DNA of 21,063 nt, taken from contig BFEA01000591.1 in assembly GCA_003427395.1 (NCBI GenBank), positions 547,172 through 568,234 on the forward strand, written 5' to 3'. The position numbers were made by a program, and so were the translations under genes. This stretch comes from Chara braunii (Eukaryota > Streptophyta > Charophyceae > Charales > Characeae). Of this stretch, positions 8,721 through 16,919 are shown piece by piece. The notes under the pieces were generated by a model, which was given only the letters and a program-made list of their open reading frames with translations, did not search any database and had not been told where the DNA came from. How positions within the stretch are numbered: the stretch's first letter is position 1; each line of letters opens with the position of its first letter.

Positions 8721-9180
8721 TCGTTAAAACACGCTACGTGCAAAGCTCAGCCACATACAAGTGTACAGAGTTGAAGCAGACTTTCCCCCCAAAAAATACA
8801 CCACCCACTCAGACGCGCCCACAACATCCATGGCCCTCGCAACCACCTTCCTCACCGCAAACACGCACACTCCGGTTATACCATACCCACCCACCTTATG
8901 CGAGAAGCCGCGCGATTCAGGGCCTATGTACGCAAAAAAAAAGGGATGCGCCAGGTATACAGCCTCAGCGTAGGGGGAGCAGGAAGAAGGGTCTTATTTC
9001 TCGGCCGCGGAGGTTGACACCGGGCCAGGGAATTGATAGGCCAATGCCGAGGCCACGCGGCCAGCCAAGCATGTAGGGCCACAAGCAGGCTAGGCCTGCG
9101 GGGCCGCAGGTAGGCTGGGCCTGGGGTAGGCAAAGCCTGCAAGGCCACGGCGTCGGCGCGAATACCCTTACAAGGGTATC
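8721..9180. other. Gene-free interval with GGCCTGC-type short inverted repeats
   Basis: The first half is AC-rich. From about 9000 to 9150 the DNA holds many copies of GGCC, GGCCTGC and GTAGGC, including GCAGGC-TAG-GCCTGC (about 9085-9099), a 6-bp inverted repeat. No gene could be supported. Confidence 0.55.
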
Positions 9181-9580
9181 CGCCCTGGTTTTTGCAAATG
9201 ACTGAAAATAAGTTTGGATTACAGTTTAAAGTATACAGCGCAAGGCGCGGCTGCGTCTGTGATTCATGATGAGAGGATGGTTGACTATAATAGAGAGTGT
9301 GGGGGCACGCGGATTTTTGAGGCGCGCGTGATCTTCTTATTTGTTGATGACAGACGAGTCGACGTGATCGCGGGCCGGAATTTCTCCTTTGATTAAACAG
9401 GGATTAAAAAGATTATGTCTCGCTGATTGATGTGCTTGCCTGTGACCTGTGCGTACGTATGGAGGACGGCATCGACAACAATGTGACTTCTTAAGGCGTT
9501 TCGGTAGCTTGGCGTGTCGCGCAGTGTCCGTTTATTTAGGCGTCCGCTAGAGCTAAGCCCAGACTTCGGCCTAGTCTGTG
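9181..9580. other. Unassigned interval
   Basis: Mixed sequence. A short frame of about 60 codons (9214-9396, +) exists but lacks a recognisable domain, and its opening codon is not a clear ATG. Nothing else was identified. Confidence 0.4.
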
Positions 9581-9584
9581 TATA

Positions 9585-9690
9585 CGCCCGTACGTATATG
9601 GGCCGTACAAAATCCCGTATGACCGTACGTACGGGCCCCTATACCCCCGTACGGGCCGTACGTACGGAGTTTGGGCCGTCCGTACACGGC
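9585..9690. repeat. CGTACG-rich palindromic cluster, left
   Basis: CGTACG or close variants recur: CCCGTACGTATATGGGCC, CCGTACGTACGGGCC, CCCGTACGGGCCGTACGTACGG. Many of these are self-complementary and overlap. A comparable cluster lies at 10712-10805, and the microsatellite/gap region sits between the two. Confidence 0.8.
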
Positions 9691-9837
9691 CTTCCGGAGG
9701 GGTGCTGGGCGGTGGACGGGCTGGGGGGGGGTCGGGTGTCAAGGGGTACCCCCCCATTAAAAAAAAAACAGTAAAATAAAAGATGTTTTTTTTTTTGGGT
9801 CCCGGGTAAATTTATTTATTTTTATTGATTAATTCGT

Positions 9838-10021
9838 TAATTGATTGATTGATTGATTGTTTGATTGATTGGTTGATTGATTGATTGTTTGATTGTTTGG
9901 TTGATTGATTGATTGATTGATTGATTGATTAACATGTGCGATTGATCGAGCGTGAAAAAAAAAAGAAACGAAAAAAAAAAAAAAAATCATTCAAAAAGAT
10001 TGATTGATTGATTGATTGATT
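9838..10021. repeat. (TTGA)n tracts
   Basis: Two TTGA/TGAT tracts (about 9838-9932 and 9998-10021) are separated by a short unique segment and an A-rich run (about 9954-9986). The second runs directly into the G/C hairpin core that starts at 10022. Confidence 0.92.
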
Positions 10022-10144
10022 GGCAGTGGGGGGTCGCCTTCCCCCCGTGAACATACACACACGCACCCACACCCACACCCACACCCAGACCCACACACAC
10101 ACACACCCACACCCACACCCACCCACCCACACACACACACACAC
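10022..10144. repeat. G/C hairpin core plus (CA)n/(ACCC)n, composite copy 2
   Basis: The core GGCAGTGGGGGGTCGCCT...CCCCCCGTGAACA can fold as a G6/C6 stem with a 7-nt loop (TCGCCTT). CA and ACCCAC repeats follow to about 10144. Together with the preceding TTGA tract it repeats the part order of 1-173 and 10427-10500. Confidence 0.88.
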
Positions 10145-10176
10145 AAACGCGCGACCTTTTTTTTTTTGTTTGTCTT

Positions 10177-10180
<4 letters not shown>

Positions 10181-10219
<39 letters not shown>

Positions 10220-10223
10220 AGTG
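10181..10223. repeat. (TTGA)n and start of composite copy 3, cut by the gap
   Basis: A TTGA/GATT tract ends in GGTAGTG just before the run of Ns. That is the same junction seen before the G-run core in the other copies (GGCAGTG). The assembly gap therefore begins at the hairpin core. Confidence 0.85.
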
Positions 10224-10426
10224 NNNNNNNNNNNNNNNNNNNNNNNNNNNNNNNNNNNNNNNNNNNNNNNNNNNNNNNNNNNNNNNNNNNNNNNNNNNNN
10301 NNNNNNNNNNNNNNNNNNNNNNNNNNNNNNNNNNNNNNNNNNNNNNNNNNNNNNNNNNNNNNNNNNNNNNNNNNNNNNNNNNNNNNNNNNNNNNNNNNNN
10401 NNNNNNNNNNNNNNNNNNNNNNNNNN
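10224..10426. other. Assembly gap (203 N)
   Basis: This is a continuous run of N. Both sides are TTGA-type microsatellite, so the gap length may be an estimate. Translations spanning it are meaningless. Confidence 0.99.
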
Positions 10427-10458
<32 letters not shown>

Positions 10459-10502
10459 GCAGTGGGGGGGTCGTCTCCCCCCCGGGAACACACACACACG
10501 CA
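10427..10502. repeat. (TTGA)n - G/C hairpin core - (CA)n composite, copy 4
   Basis: A TTGA tract (about 10427-10457) leads into GGCAGTGGGGGGGTCG, then TCTCCCCCCCGGGAACA, then a short CA tract. The core folds as G7/C7 with a 6-nt loop. Compared with the core at 10022 the loop differs slightly and the G and C runs both lengthen by one, so the stem stays paired. Confidence 0.9.
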
Positions 10503-10606
10503 TGCGGGGCAACTGCCCATTTTTTTCTTGCCACGAGTTTTTTTTTTTTTTTTTTTTTTTTTTCGTTTTTTTTTTTTTTGATTTTTTAAAAATCCTTTCA
10601 AAGGTC

Positions 10607-10703
10607 AAAAAAAAAAAAAAAAAAAAAAAAGTGGTTGTAGATCTTTTCAAGATCTACAACCCCATTTTTTTGTATTTTTTTTGGGGGGTTTTGTTTACCC
10701 CCA
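10607..10703. repeat. Foldback: 13-bp perfect inverted repeat between A and T tracts
   Basis: The arms GGTTGTAGATCTT (10633-10645) and AAGATCTACAACC (10649-10661) are exact reverse complements with a 3-nt loop. An A tract precedes (about 10607-10630) and T tracts follow (10665-10682). A second small hairpin follows (GGGGG...ACCCCC, 10683-10702). Just upstream are CCTTT-C-AAAGG and long T runs. The architecture matches the foldback at 1664-1752. Confidence 0.85.
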
Positions 10704-10711
10704 AATCACCA

Positions 10712-10805
10712 TCGTACGGCCGCCGTCCATACGCCCGTACGGCCGTCCGTCCGTTCGTACGTACGGCCCGTGCGGAGACCCCCCGTACGACGTACGGGGG
10801 ACGAC
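10712..10805. repeat. CGTACG-rich palindromic cluster, right
   Basis: The words ATCGTACGGCC, CCCGTACGGCCG, TTCGTACGTACGGCCC and CCCCGTACGACGTACGGGG recur within about 95 bp. The last is a near-perfect palindrome. The cluster mirrors the one at 9585-9690 across the microsatellite region. Confidence 0.8.
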
Positions 10806-11387
10806 ACAGGGCCTAGTATTATTTGCTTACAGCGTCGGACTTTCATCAAGGAGATTCAGGGATCAAGGTGGAGCGGCAACGGCACGGGGATCAGAGTGGC
10901 GTGGACGGAGCGCAGGGTTGAAGGCCCGGCGGGGCCGTCCCCCTTGGTTTTGTCGTTAAAAGCGTCGGAACGGTACTAGTGGTCCCTTTTCCTCGTTTGC
11001 CGTCGTTATATTTTTTATTCCATGTTTTGACTTTTTGTAAGTCGATCGTGGCACCGGCCACAGGTGGCCGTCACGGCAACCGAGGACCTCGAGCACGCGC
11101 CTCTTTTTTTGATTGACCTATGAGCTCCGACACGATCGGGGTGCTGGCAAGATTCTTTTATGAGACGTGAATGGCGGGGGCCGCTACAAGTACACCGAAG
11201 GCCAGCCGCGGTCGTCCGTGAAGGCTTGTTGGGTATGAGTGTGCCCGCGGGATGCTCGTCCACCTCGGCCTTCGAAGTTCTGGTTTTAGGTACCGCGACT
11301 ACCGCCCTGATCTGCAGCGGGACCCGCCCCGTTGAGGGCATATGCTGCAAGATCTGCAGCAAGCCCACACCCTTGACGCCATCGTCT
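10806..11387. other. Unassigned interval
   Basis: GC-balanced DNA with no convincing gene. A weak resemblance to the rRNA sequence that precedes the clear fragment may begin around 11370 (CCTTGA...), but homology upstream of 11388 cannot be claimed by eye. Confidence 0.45.
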
Positions 11388-11610
11388 GAGTGTGAGCATG
11401 GCCGTTGGGGAGCCGAAAGATGGCGAGTTGTGGCCTAGGCATAAGTGGCCAGAGGAAGACTGGAGAGGAGGCTGTGGCGGACCAGCGGCGGAAACTGCGA
11501 AGCTGGCCACCTGTCGGGTTAAGGGTATAGGGGCGAAAGACTAATTCAGTCGTCCGCTAGTTAGCTCTTCTCGGGGCTTCCCTTGGGGCTGACCAGAGCA
11601 ACAGGAGAGG
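11388..11610 (+). pseudogene. Decayed large-subunit (25S/28S) rRNA gene fragment
   Basis: Several blocks match the conserved core of nuclear 25S/28S rRNA in the correct order and with about the expected spacing: GAGTGTGAGCATG (11388-11400), CCGAAAGATGG (11413-11423), GCCAGAGGAA (11448-11457), and an exact 23-nt block 11523-11545 beginning GGGTATAGGGGCGAAAG. The DNA between the blocks is strongly diverged. After 11545, where functional rRNA continues with a highly conserved segment, similarity is only patchy (to about 11610). Real rRNA would not tolerate these changes, so this is a pseudogene fragment and not an active rDNA unit. Recognition is from recalled rRNA consensus. Confidence 0.85.
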
Positions 11611-12770
11611 CCGCTGCACTAGGTATCGACGAACTGATAGTGAAGGGAGCAAGAGGAGGCAGCGGGCCCTAGCATGTGGCGAAGACAAGCAATAGGGCCG
11701 GGTCACTACGGTTATCAGGCGCTGCGCTAGCACCAGCGAGCAGCGGGCGGTAGTACCGGGAAGGCGAGCGACAGACAGCGGGGGGGGCCGAATAGCACTG
11801 CGCAATAGCGGGCGGAACGGCTGAGCGCTGCAAGGAGGCAGAGTGACGACGGGCATGAGCGGAGCGGATAAGGAAGGTCGGGGAATACTAAGCTTGGGTG
11901 GCGGGTTCGGCCGGGTTGCGGTAGTGATGAACGCAGGGAGGGAGCTGTGAGTGAACCCGGACGGGTATTGGCGCTAGATGCATGCGCAATAGCAAAGAAG
12001 GGAACAGCGATGGAGGAGGGGTATAGCTCATCCATAGGAGAACGGATTTGGATGGGGGAGGAGTCAAGATATGGGTTTCGGAGGTGGGCGACCTCAAATA
12101 TGAAGTCGGATCAGGAAGACAATAAGTAGGTAGTGAGGTAAGAGAGGGAGGGGGTGCGTCGAGCTATGGCGGAAGGAAAAAGGCAGGAGTGAAGGGAGTG
12201 AAAATCGTACGGTGCGCTCATTCCTCAACGAAGGCGAGCAAATGAAGGAAGGATTCGGGGGTTTCCGAACGAGGTGAACCCGAATCCGACGCTAGCATTA
12301 GCAAAAGGTTAGTAAGAGGAGAAGCTAGTAGAAAACGACGTGCGCGGAGCTGCAGCGATGGTGAAGATGAGAGGGAGAGTCTGTCACCAAGCTCAGCCGA
12401 TTCTCGATGAAATCGGCTGGGGAGAGAAGTTTTCCGGGGGTTTCTTGGCGATGCGAATTCAATGGCGACGTTAGTTTTGAAGATGGGTTAGTAGATTAGG
12501 AGTTAGAAGAAAAGAAGGACCACGCGGAGGTGGAGTGTCGAGATTGGGCGAACAATGGAAATGTACCTGGCTTCGTTCTTGTGAAAAATTCGTAGTGTTT
12601 GTGTTTATTGCAATAGATTTCGAACGACAATATTCTACGTTTTAGTGGAAGACTCATCGCGACCCTATGTAAAGAGAGAGAGGGAGAGAGAGAGAGAAGC
12701 AATCCGCCGCACCCTGCCGTTGGAACCGGCCCTGGAGATAGAAGCAGCATGAGATAAGCTGCAGGCGTAG
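11611..12770. other. Unassigned interval
   Basis: G-rich, purine-biased sequence on the + strand with no recognisable gene. Weak echoes of rRNA order (GCCGGGTCACTACGG near 11697) are too degenerate to annotate. A short GA-rich microsatellite lies at about 12673-12698. Confidence 0.45.
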
Positions 12771-12779
12771 GTGCCTACC

Positions 12780-12860
12780 TGGCTTACTGGTAGTCTGAAG
12801 TCGTTCTGGGCATCACCTCAGTCGTGTCCCCACCTACGGCCCATACCAGGGTTCAAATGA
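12780..12860 (+). other. Possible tRNA-like Pol III A/B box pair (SINE-like)
   Basis: TGGCTTACTGG (12780-12790) matches the A-box consensus TGGCNNAGTGG at 10 of 11 positions. GGTTCAAATGA (12850-12860) matches the B-box consensus except at its 3' end. The 70-bp spacing is long for a tRNA but possible for a tRNA-derived element. The B box lies in a small inverted repeat, CCAGGGTTC/GAACCTGG. No poly-A tail or target duplication was identified. Confidence 0.3.
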
Positions 12861-13356
12861 ACCTGGCCACGTCCATACTGTAGGAACTGCAAAAGAGAGG
12901 GGAGAGGGAGGAATCAAACTTACCTGTCGGTCGGGGGCTGCGCCGTGGGAAGAGACTGCACGTACTACAGGACGGAAATGAATCCGTTTGTGGTATAAGG
13001 GGAGATTCACTCCCGCCTGGCATGCGGGGTTTGCAGCAGGGGAAATTTTTTTCGGACCTGCGAGCTATATGTAAGCCTGTGCAGAGCCCATCCCATTAAA
13101 GGGGAGGAGCAGGCAGGGATTGTTGCAGTCAGCCGAATGGAAGCTGTAGGCTGTGTTGGGCTGCATAGCCTGCAAAAAGAGAGGCGAGATACCAAAGCTG
13201 GTAGGCCCTACCACGTGTACGAAACTGCACTATGGCATGAAGTGACGCTGCTGCACTTACACGACCCGTTGCGCGGGTTCCTGTTGTTGTGAAACCATTA
13301 CGTTTTGTTGTGTTCCATGTATTTTTCTGGCTAGGCAAAGCCTTTCTAAGGCTGTG

Positions 13357-13411
13357 TAGCGGCTCACCGGTTAGGGACGTTGCCGTCACGACTATGAAAG
13401 TGGTCGAACTC
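13357..13411 (+). other. Possible degenerate tRNA-like Pol III promoter
   Basis: TAGCGGCTCACCGGTTAG (from 13357) resembles a tRNA D-arm/A box. TGGTCGAACTC (from 13401) resembles a B box lacking one T. The 44-bp spacing equals that of a normal tRNA gene. The cloverleaf is not convincing, so a SINE or chance match is more likely than a tRNA gene. Confidence 0.3.
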
Positions 13412-13694
13412 AGTGCGAGGGGCTGCTGGAGGCAGCTACTCTACGTTTGGGCTTCAGTTTGACTAAGTTGCTATGCGCTTTGGCTGCCATTGCGGGGCCC
13501 TCATGCGAATCAAGGGATCAAGGCCCTCTCCTGCGAGTCTGAGAGCACCCTCCTTGGATCTGAGAGTCTAAAAACCTTCTCTTCATATCCTTCTTACTCT
13601 AAGTCTAGTCTACTGGTTCTGAGAGGAAGGCGGCAGGCGGGATTGCAACCAGTAATCTGTGTCAAGGCCTCTGTGGGAGGTTCGCCCCACTGAT

Positions 13695-13740
13695 TGCGGG
13701 AGCCCTGCCGGAACCCAGGAGGAGTTCTGGAGGCAGGGAA
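13695..13740. repeat. Stem-loop CCCTGCC...GGCAGGG
   Basis: CCCTGCC and GGCAGGG (about 13704-13738) form a 7-bp outer stem. GAAC/GTTC inside it forms a second, inner stem. This is the first of many hairpins in the following 7 kb. Confidence 0.65.
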
Positions 13741-14016
13741 TTAAGAGGTAACCTTTCATTCCCCTCTATAGACCCAGATATAGCCCCTATCTGTATTACC
13801 CTTAGTATGTTTTGGCCGAGTATACTGTTTGTATCCCTCCTTTGACTTTTTTGTTTGACTGTCAGGACATGAACCAGATTAAGTAAAGGAATGCATGCAA
13901 TCTCAGTTTCAGCTTTTGTTGATTGTGTGAAAGCAGACTGCTTAAAAAGATTGCATCTGGGAAAGGGTCAGGATGGGAAGCTGTTTTGCGTGAGGCTTGA
14001 CTGGTTCAATTGAGAT

Positions 14017-14933
14017 TGGGAAGTCCCCACAAGTTTGGGGAGACCCAGTGCTTTGTTTTATTTTGGATTGTGTGGAGCGTTTGACCGTTCTATAAGTTTA
14101 GGTGGTTAGATTGATCTGGAGGCTGGGAAGTCCCCATAAGTTTGGGGAGACCTAGTGTTGTGGGATTGCTCTGAGGACCAGACTGTTCTATAAGTTTAGA
14201 TGGTCTGGTTGCTCTGAGTTGTGAGGGCTGCTTGTGATTGACTTTTTTCGGGGGCCAAGTGCGTTGTGTAAGTTCAGGTGCCTTGGTTTCCTTGGTTATT
14301 TTGGGATGTCCTCTGTTTATTTACTTTTGAACGAGGGGGTCTGAGTCGTTCTATAAGTTAAGGTGGCTCAGCCTCTTCCTGTTTTATTTGGAGAAAATAA
14401 ACTTGACACAGGGTCGGGCGTTCTATAAGTTCAGGTGGTCTAGCCCAATGCCACGCACAGATTGGATCATAGAGAAACGAATCAGGCAGACAGCCGGACT
14501 GTTCTATAAGTTCAGGTGGTCTGACTCAAAACCCGCACATGCTGGAACCCAAAGGTTATAATTTGGCTATATTTTATTATTATTCTATCTATGAACAAGC
14601 TAATTAAACCGTTCTATAAGTTTAGGTGGTCTGACTATGGCATATCATAACTGAAGGTAACATGGGCCGACTGAGCATTGTTTCTGAGATGAATGGCTCA
14701 GTCCTACGCCCACTTTGAAGATTAAATTCAGAGAGGTATATATAACTTGGCTATTTAAACAGTTCAGGGAGACTAGAATGGTCTAGTCATATGCCCAAAG
14801 AAGAGAAAAGTTGTTGTGCCCTGTGTTTGTGTATACTTTGGTTAAGTTAGGCTCATTCCATAAGTTTTGGTGGCCTGACTTTAGGTCTGGCTAAGGTAAG
14901 GTTCATTCCATAAGTTTGGGTGTCTTGACCTTA
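14017..14933. repeat. Hairpin array 1: conserved loop, variable but self-complementary stems
   Basis: About a dozen stem-loops occur at irregular 42-113-bp spacing. Most share an apical motif like GTTCTATAAGTTTAGGTG or a relative (CATAAGTTTGGGG). The flanking stems differ: TGGG..TCCCC/GGGGA..CCCA (14017-14047), CTGGG..CCTAG (14123-14155), ACCAGAC/GTCTGGT (14177-14209), CCAAG/CTTGG (14255-14286), CTGAGTC/GGCTCAG (14341-14371), AGCCGGAC/GTCTGACT (14492-14526), TTAAGTTAGGC/GCCTGACTTTA (14842-14883), TAAGGT/ACCTTA (14892-14933). GACTGAGC/GCTCAGTC (14669-14703) has a different loop. Mismatches are mostly G-T or A-C, as expected when perfect stems decay by transitions. No reading frame spans the array. 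Confidence 0.85.
14177..14209. repeat. Array 1 exemplar hairpin
   Basis: ACCAGAC (14177-14183) and GTCTGGT (14203-14209) pair perfectly over 7 bp around a 19-nt loop containing GTTCTATAAGTTTAG. G-T pairs could extend the stem at both ends. Confidence 0.85.
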
Positions 14934-15234
14934 TGCCTTATGTAAGCTGGGTATAAGGAGTTAAATCACAAAAAGATCATGAATTATTGTTTGTTAAGGA
15001 TTACTTGGGATGGTGAGAAGTACTTACCTTTATGGTTTGGCCTGCATGCGACTGAGTGAAGCTACTACTTGGTCTGAGATTTCAGTTTGATAGGTAGTTG
15101 ATTTAGCTGCTCGCCACGTGCTAGAGCGATAGGAGTTAGTTCAATTCCTGCATTTTCTGGGCTAACTTTATTTTACTTAGAACAATTCTCGCATTTTCTG
15201 GGATCTTTTATTATACTTGGCTGAGTTGGCTCTG

Positions 15235-15560
15235 TATAAATTTTAGTAAGCTACTTTTTCTACGGGAAGCGCTGCCGAAATTTCTACAAATCCAAAGAGT
15301 TAGTCAAATTTTTGACTTTTCAAAGTTCGACTTGTCTAAATTATATATATGGCGTAGTAGAAATCTGGGAAGTCTCATTTTCTAAAAGAAGTGCTGCCTA
15401 AATTTTTCCTAATTCCGGGAGTTAGACAAAATTGGACCTTGGAAAGTCAAAGACTATTTCTGTTTTCATATTCAGGCTGATATAAATTTTGCAAAGGCAT
15501 TTTTCATACGGGAAGCGCTGCCGGAATTTTCTTAGTTTAAAGAAGATAGATTATATTTTG
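15235..15560. repeat. About 123-bp direct repeat, two full units and a partial third
   Basis: The phrase TATAAATTTT occurs at 15235 and 15481, exactly two periods apart. The core ACGGGAAGCGCTGCCG (15262), its variant AAAAGAAGTGCTGCC (15384) and ACGGGAAGCGCTGCC (15508) are spaced 122 and 124 bp. Each core is followed by AAATTT-type sequence and then a GTTAGnCAAA phrase or a relict of it. The third unit runs into the possible primer binding site at 15566. Confidence 0.82.
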
Positions 15561-15585
15561 ACAGGTGGCGATTCTGACAATCCAC
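15555..15585 (+). other. Possible LTR end and reverse-transcription primer binding site
   Basis: The sequence TTTTGACA is followed two bases later by TGGCGATTCTGACAA (15566-15580). LTR retrotransposons typically end the 5' LTR in CA, with a tRNA-complementary site starting TGG a few bases on. TGGCGA-type sites complementary to tRNA-CCA ends are known in some plant elements. No gag or pol frame follows in the window and no matching LTR start was found, so this is a hypothesis. Confidence 0.3.
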
Positions 15586-15597
15586 CCTGTGTAGGCG

Positions 15598-15614
15598 AGA
15601 TCATGTCATGATCT
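15598..15614. repeat. Palindrome AGATCATG-T-CATGATCT
   Basis: An 8-bp perfect inverted repeat with a single-base centre. ATCATGAT also recurs nearby at about 15680. Confidence 0.85.
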
Positions 15615-15799
15615 ACCTTTGCTTTGGGCGCTGCTTAGAGGTGGACTTAGGCCTAGTTAATTAGGATGATTTGACTGAGATCATGATATGGGGATTATTC
15701 TCCATGGACTTATAGGTTTAGCCTGGGATTGGCCTGTCTTGTGTTACAGGTCCTCTTAACCGTTTGATTCAGGATTTGAACTAGTTTCAGCTTGGTCCT

Positions 15800-16233
15800 A
15801 CGAGGATCATCTTCTGTTATCACTGATAACAGTTCGGTTGCCGATTCGTCGGTTTACGATTTAACTCCAATTCACTCTTGCCACTCAACCTAAAGACTAT
15901 AGCCCTGTGGTTTGAATTGTTTCATTGTGTTTTCACCCGGACTTTATTGAATGGTCATTTAACAAAAGTACTGAGTATTTATTTTGGGGAGTTGCACAAG
16001 AGTGAGGTTTGTATGGCTAAAGCAAGGGGTATGAGCATAGAGAATGGTTAAAGTTGACCCCGTGTAGTGCGTGGACTTTTGTTGAATCTTAGATGTCATT
16101 GCAGATATGCTTGTGGTCCGGACTCTGGATGTGACTGTCTGCGATTACATACATATATGGCTGAGAGGAATCTCACTGTGACTGTGAGAAGTGATCGTCC
16201 TATATAAATAAGCCTTATGTATATATCTATATG
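15800..16233 (+). repeat. Conserved segment A of an inverted repeat-family pair
   Basis: This segment holds the hairpin CTGTTATCA-C-TGATAACAG (15814-15832), then GTTGCCGATTC, then AATGGTTAAAGTTGACC followed by GTGTAGTGCGTGG, and ends CTTATGTATATATCTATATG. The same landmarks in the same order occur on the minus strand at 19150-18700. The two are diverged homologues in opposite orientation. The segment is interrupted at its end by the MITE at 16234. Confidence 0.72.
16226..16233. repeat. Target-site duplication, left copy (TCTATATG)
   Basis: An eight-base direct repeat identical to 16777-16784, directly abutting the CTAAGTA end of the intervening element. Confidence 0.85.
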
Positions 16234-16776
16234 CTAAGTAGCATGGGTTATCTGCCGGATAATCTGGTCGGATTATCTGGCCGGATGATCGGGGGGTAGG
16301 ATCATCCGAAAATCCGAATGATTAAAAAAAAAGTCAAAAGAAAGCAAAAAAAAAAAAAAAAAAAAAAGTGATATTGCGCATGCAAAACACAATAGAACTA
16401 CATTCTTATTTGATGAAAAGCTTGATAGGGCATTGAAGGGTTCAAAGGGGGTAAGATAGGGAATAAAGGGGTTTAGAGGGGGGATGCTTAATTCATTCTA
16501 TAATTTTTTATCTAAATATTATTTTTTTCATCTATTTTATTTTTTATCTTTATATCTGTTGAGATATCAAAGATGACCTCAAGCCAAATGTTGTTTGTAT
16601 CATTCATATGAACAACACACTTTTTTTCCCAGATTTTTTTGAATTTTGTTTTTTGGCAAAAAAAAATAATTTGCGTAGGGCCGGATTTTCCATGTCCGGA
16701 ATTAATCCGGAAAATTCATCCGGATTGAAAATTCCAGATAAAATTGGTCTGCTGGATATCCGGATTTGTTACCTAG
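16234..16776. mobile_element. 543-bp non-autonomous hAT-type MITE
   Basis: The element is bounded by the exact 8-bp direct repeat TCTATATG. Its ends are related inverted repeats: left CTAAGTAGCAT and right, read inward, CTAGGTAACAA (8 of 11 identical, with transitions at two of the differences). Subterminal zones are full of CCGGAT/ATCCGG words: left about 16253-16315, right about 16680-16768. The interior is AT-rich with A and T runs and encodes no transposase. An 8-bp duplication, short inverted repeats and clustered subterminal motifs together fit the hAT superfamily. The homologous segment on the minus strand near 18715-18725 has no insertion at the comparable place and so approximates an empty site. 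Whether it was mobilised by a source related to the relic at 2550-7230 is unknown. Confidence 0.82.
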
Positions 16777-16784
16777 TCTATATG
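16777..16784. repeat. Target-site duplication, right copy (TCTATATG)
   Basis: Identical to 16226-16233 and immediately outside the right inverted repeat. Confidence 0.85.
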
Positions 16785-16919
16785 TACCTTGGGTATGCGC
16801 GCGGCTACTGTGAGCGTGCGCAAGGGTTAACCAGATTATGGCTTGAGAGAAAAGGGGGCGGCCCTCTTTTATTCTTTGTTTTTTAGTATTTTATAGTTGG
16901 ACGTTGTAGTACGTTGCAG

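Noticed and set aside
9929-10650. Minus-strand frames of about 200 codons with INQS repeats
   Set aside because: They are translations of TTGA and CA microsatellites through a run of Ns, readable in several frames at once. They are not genes.
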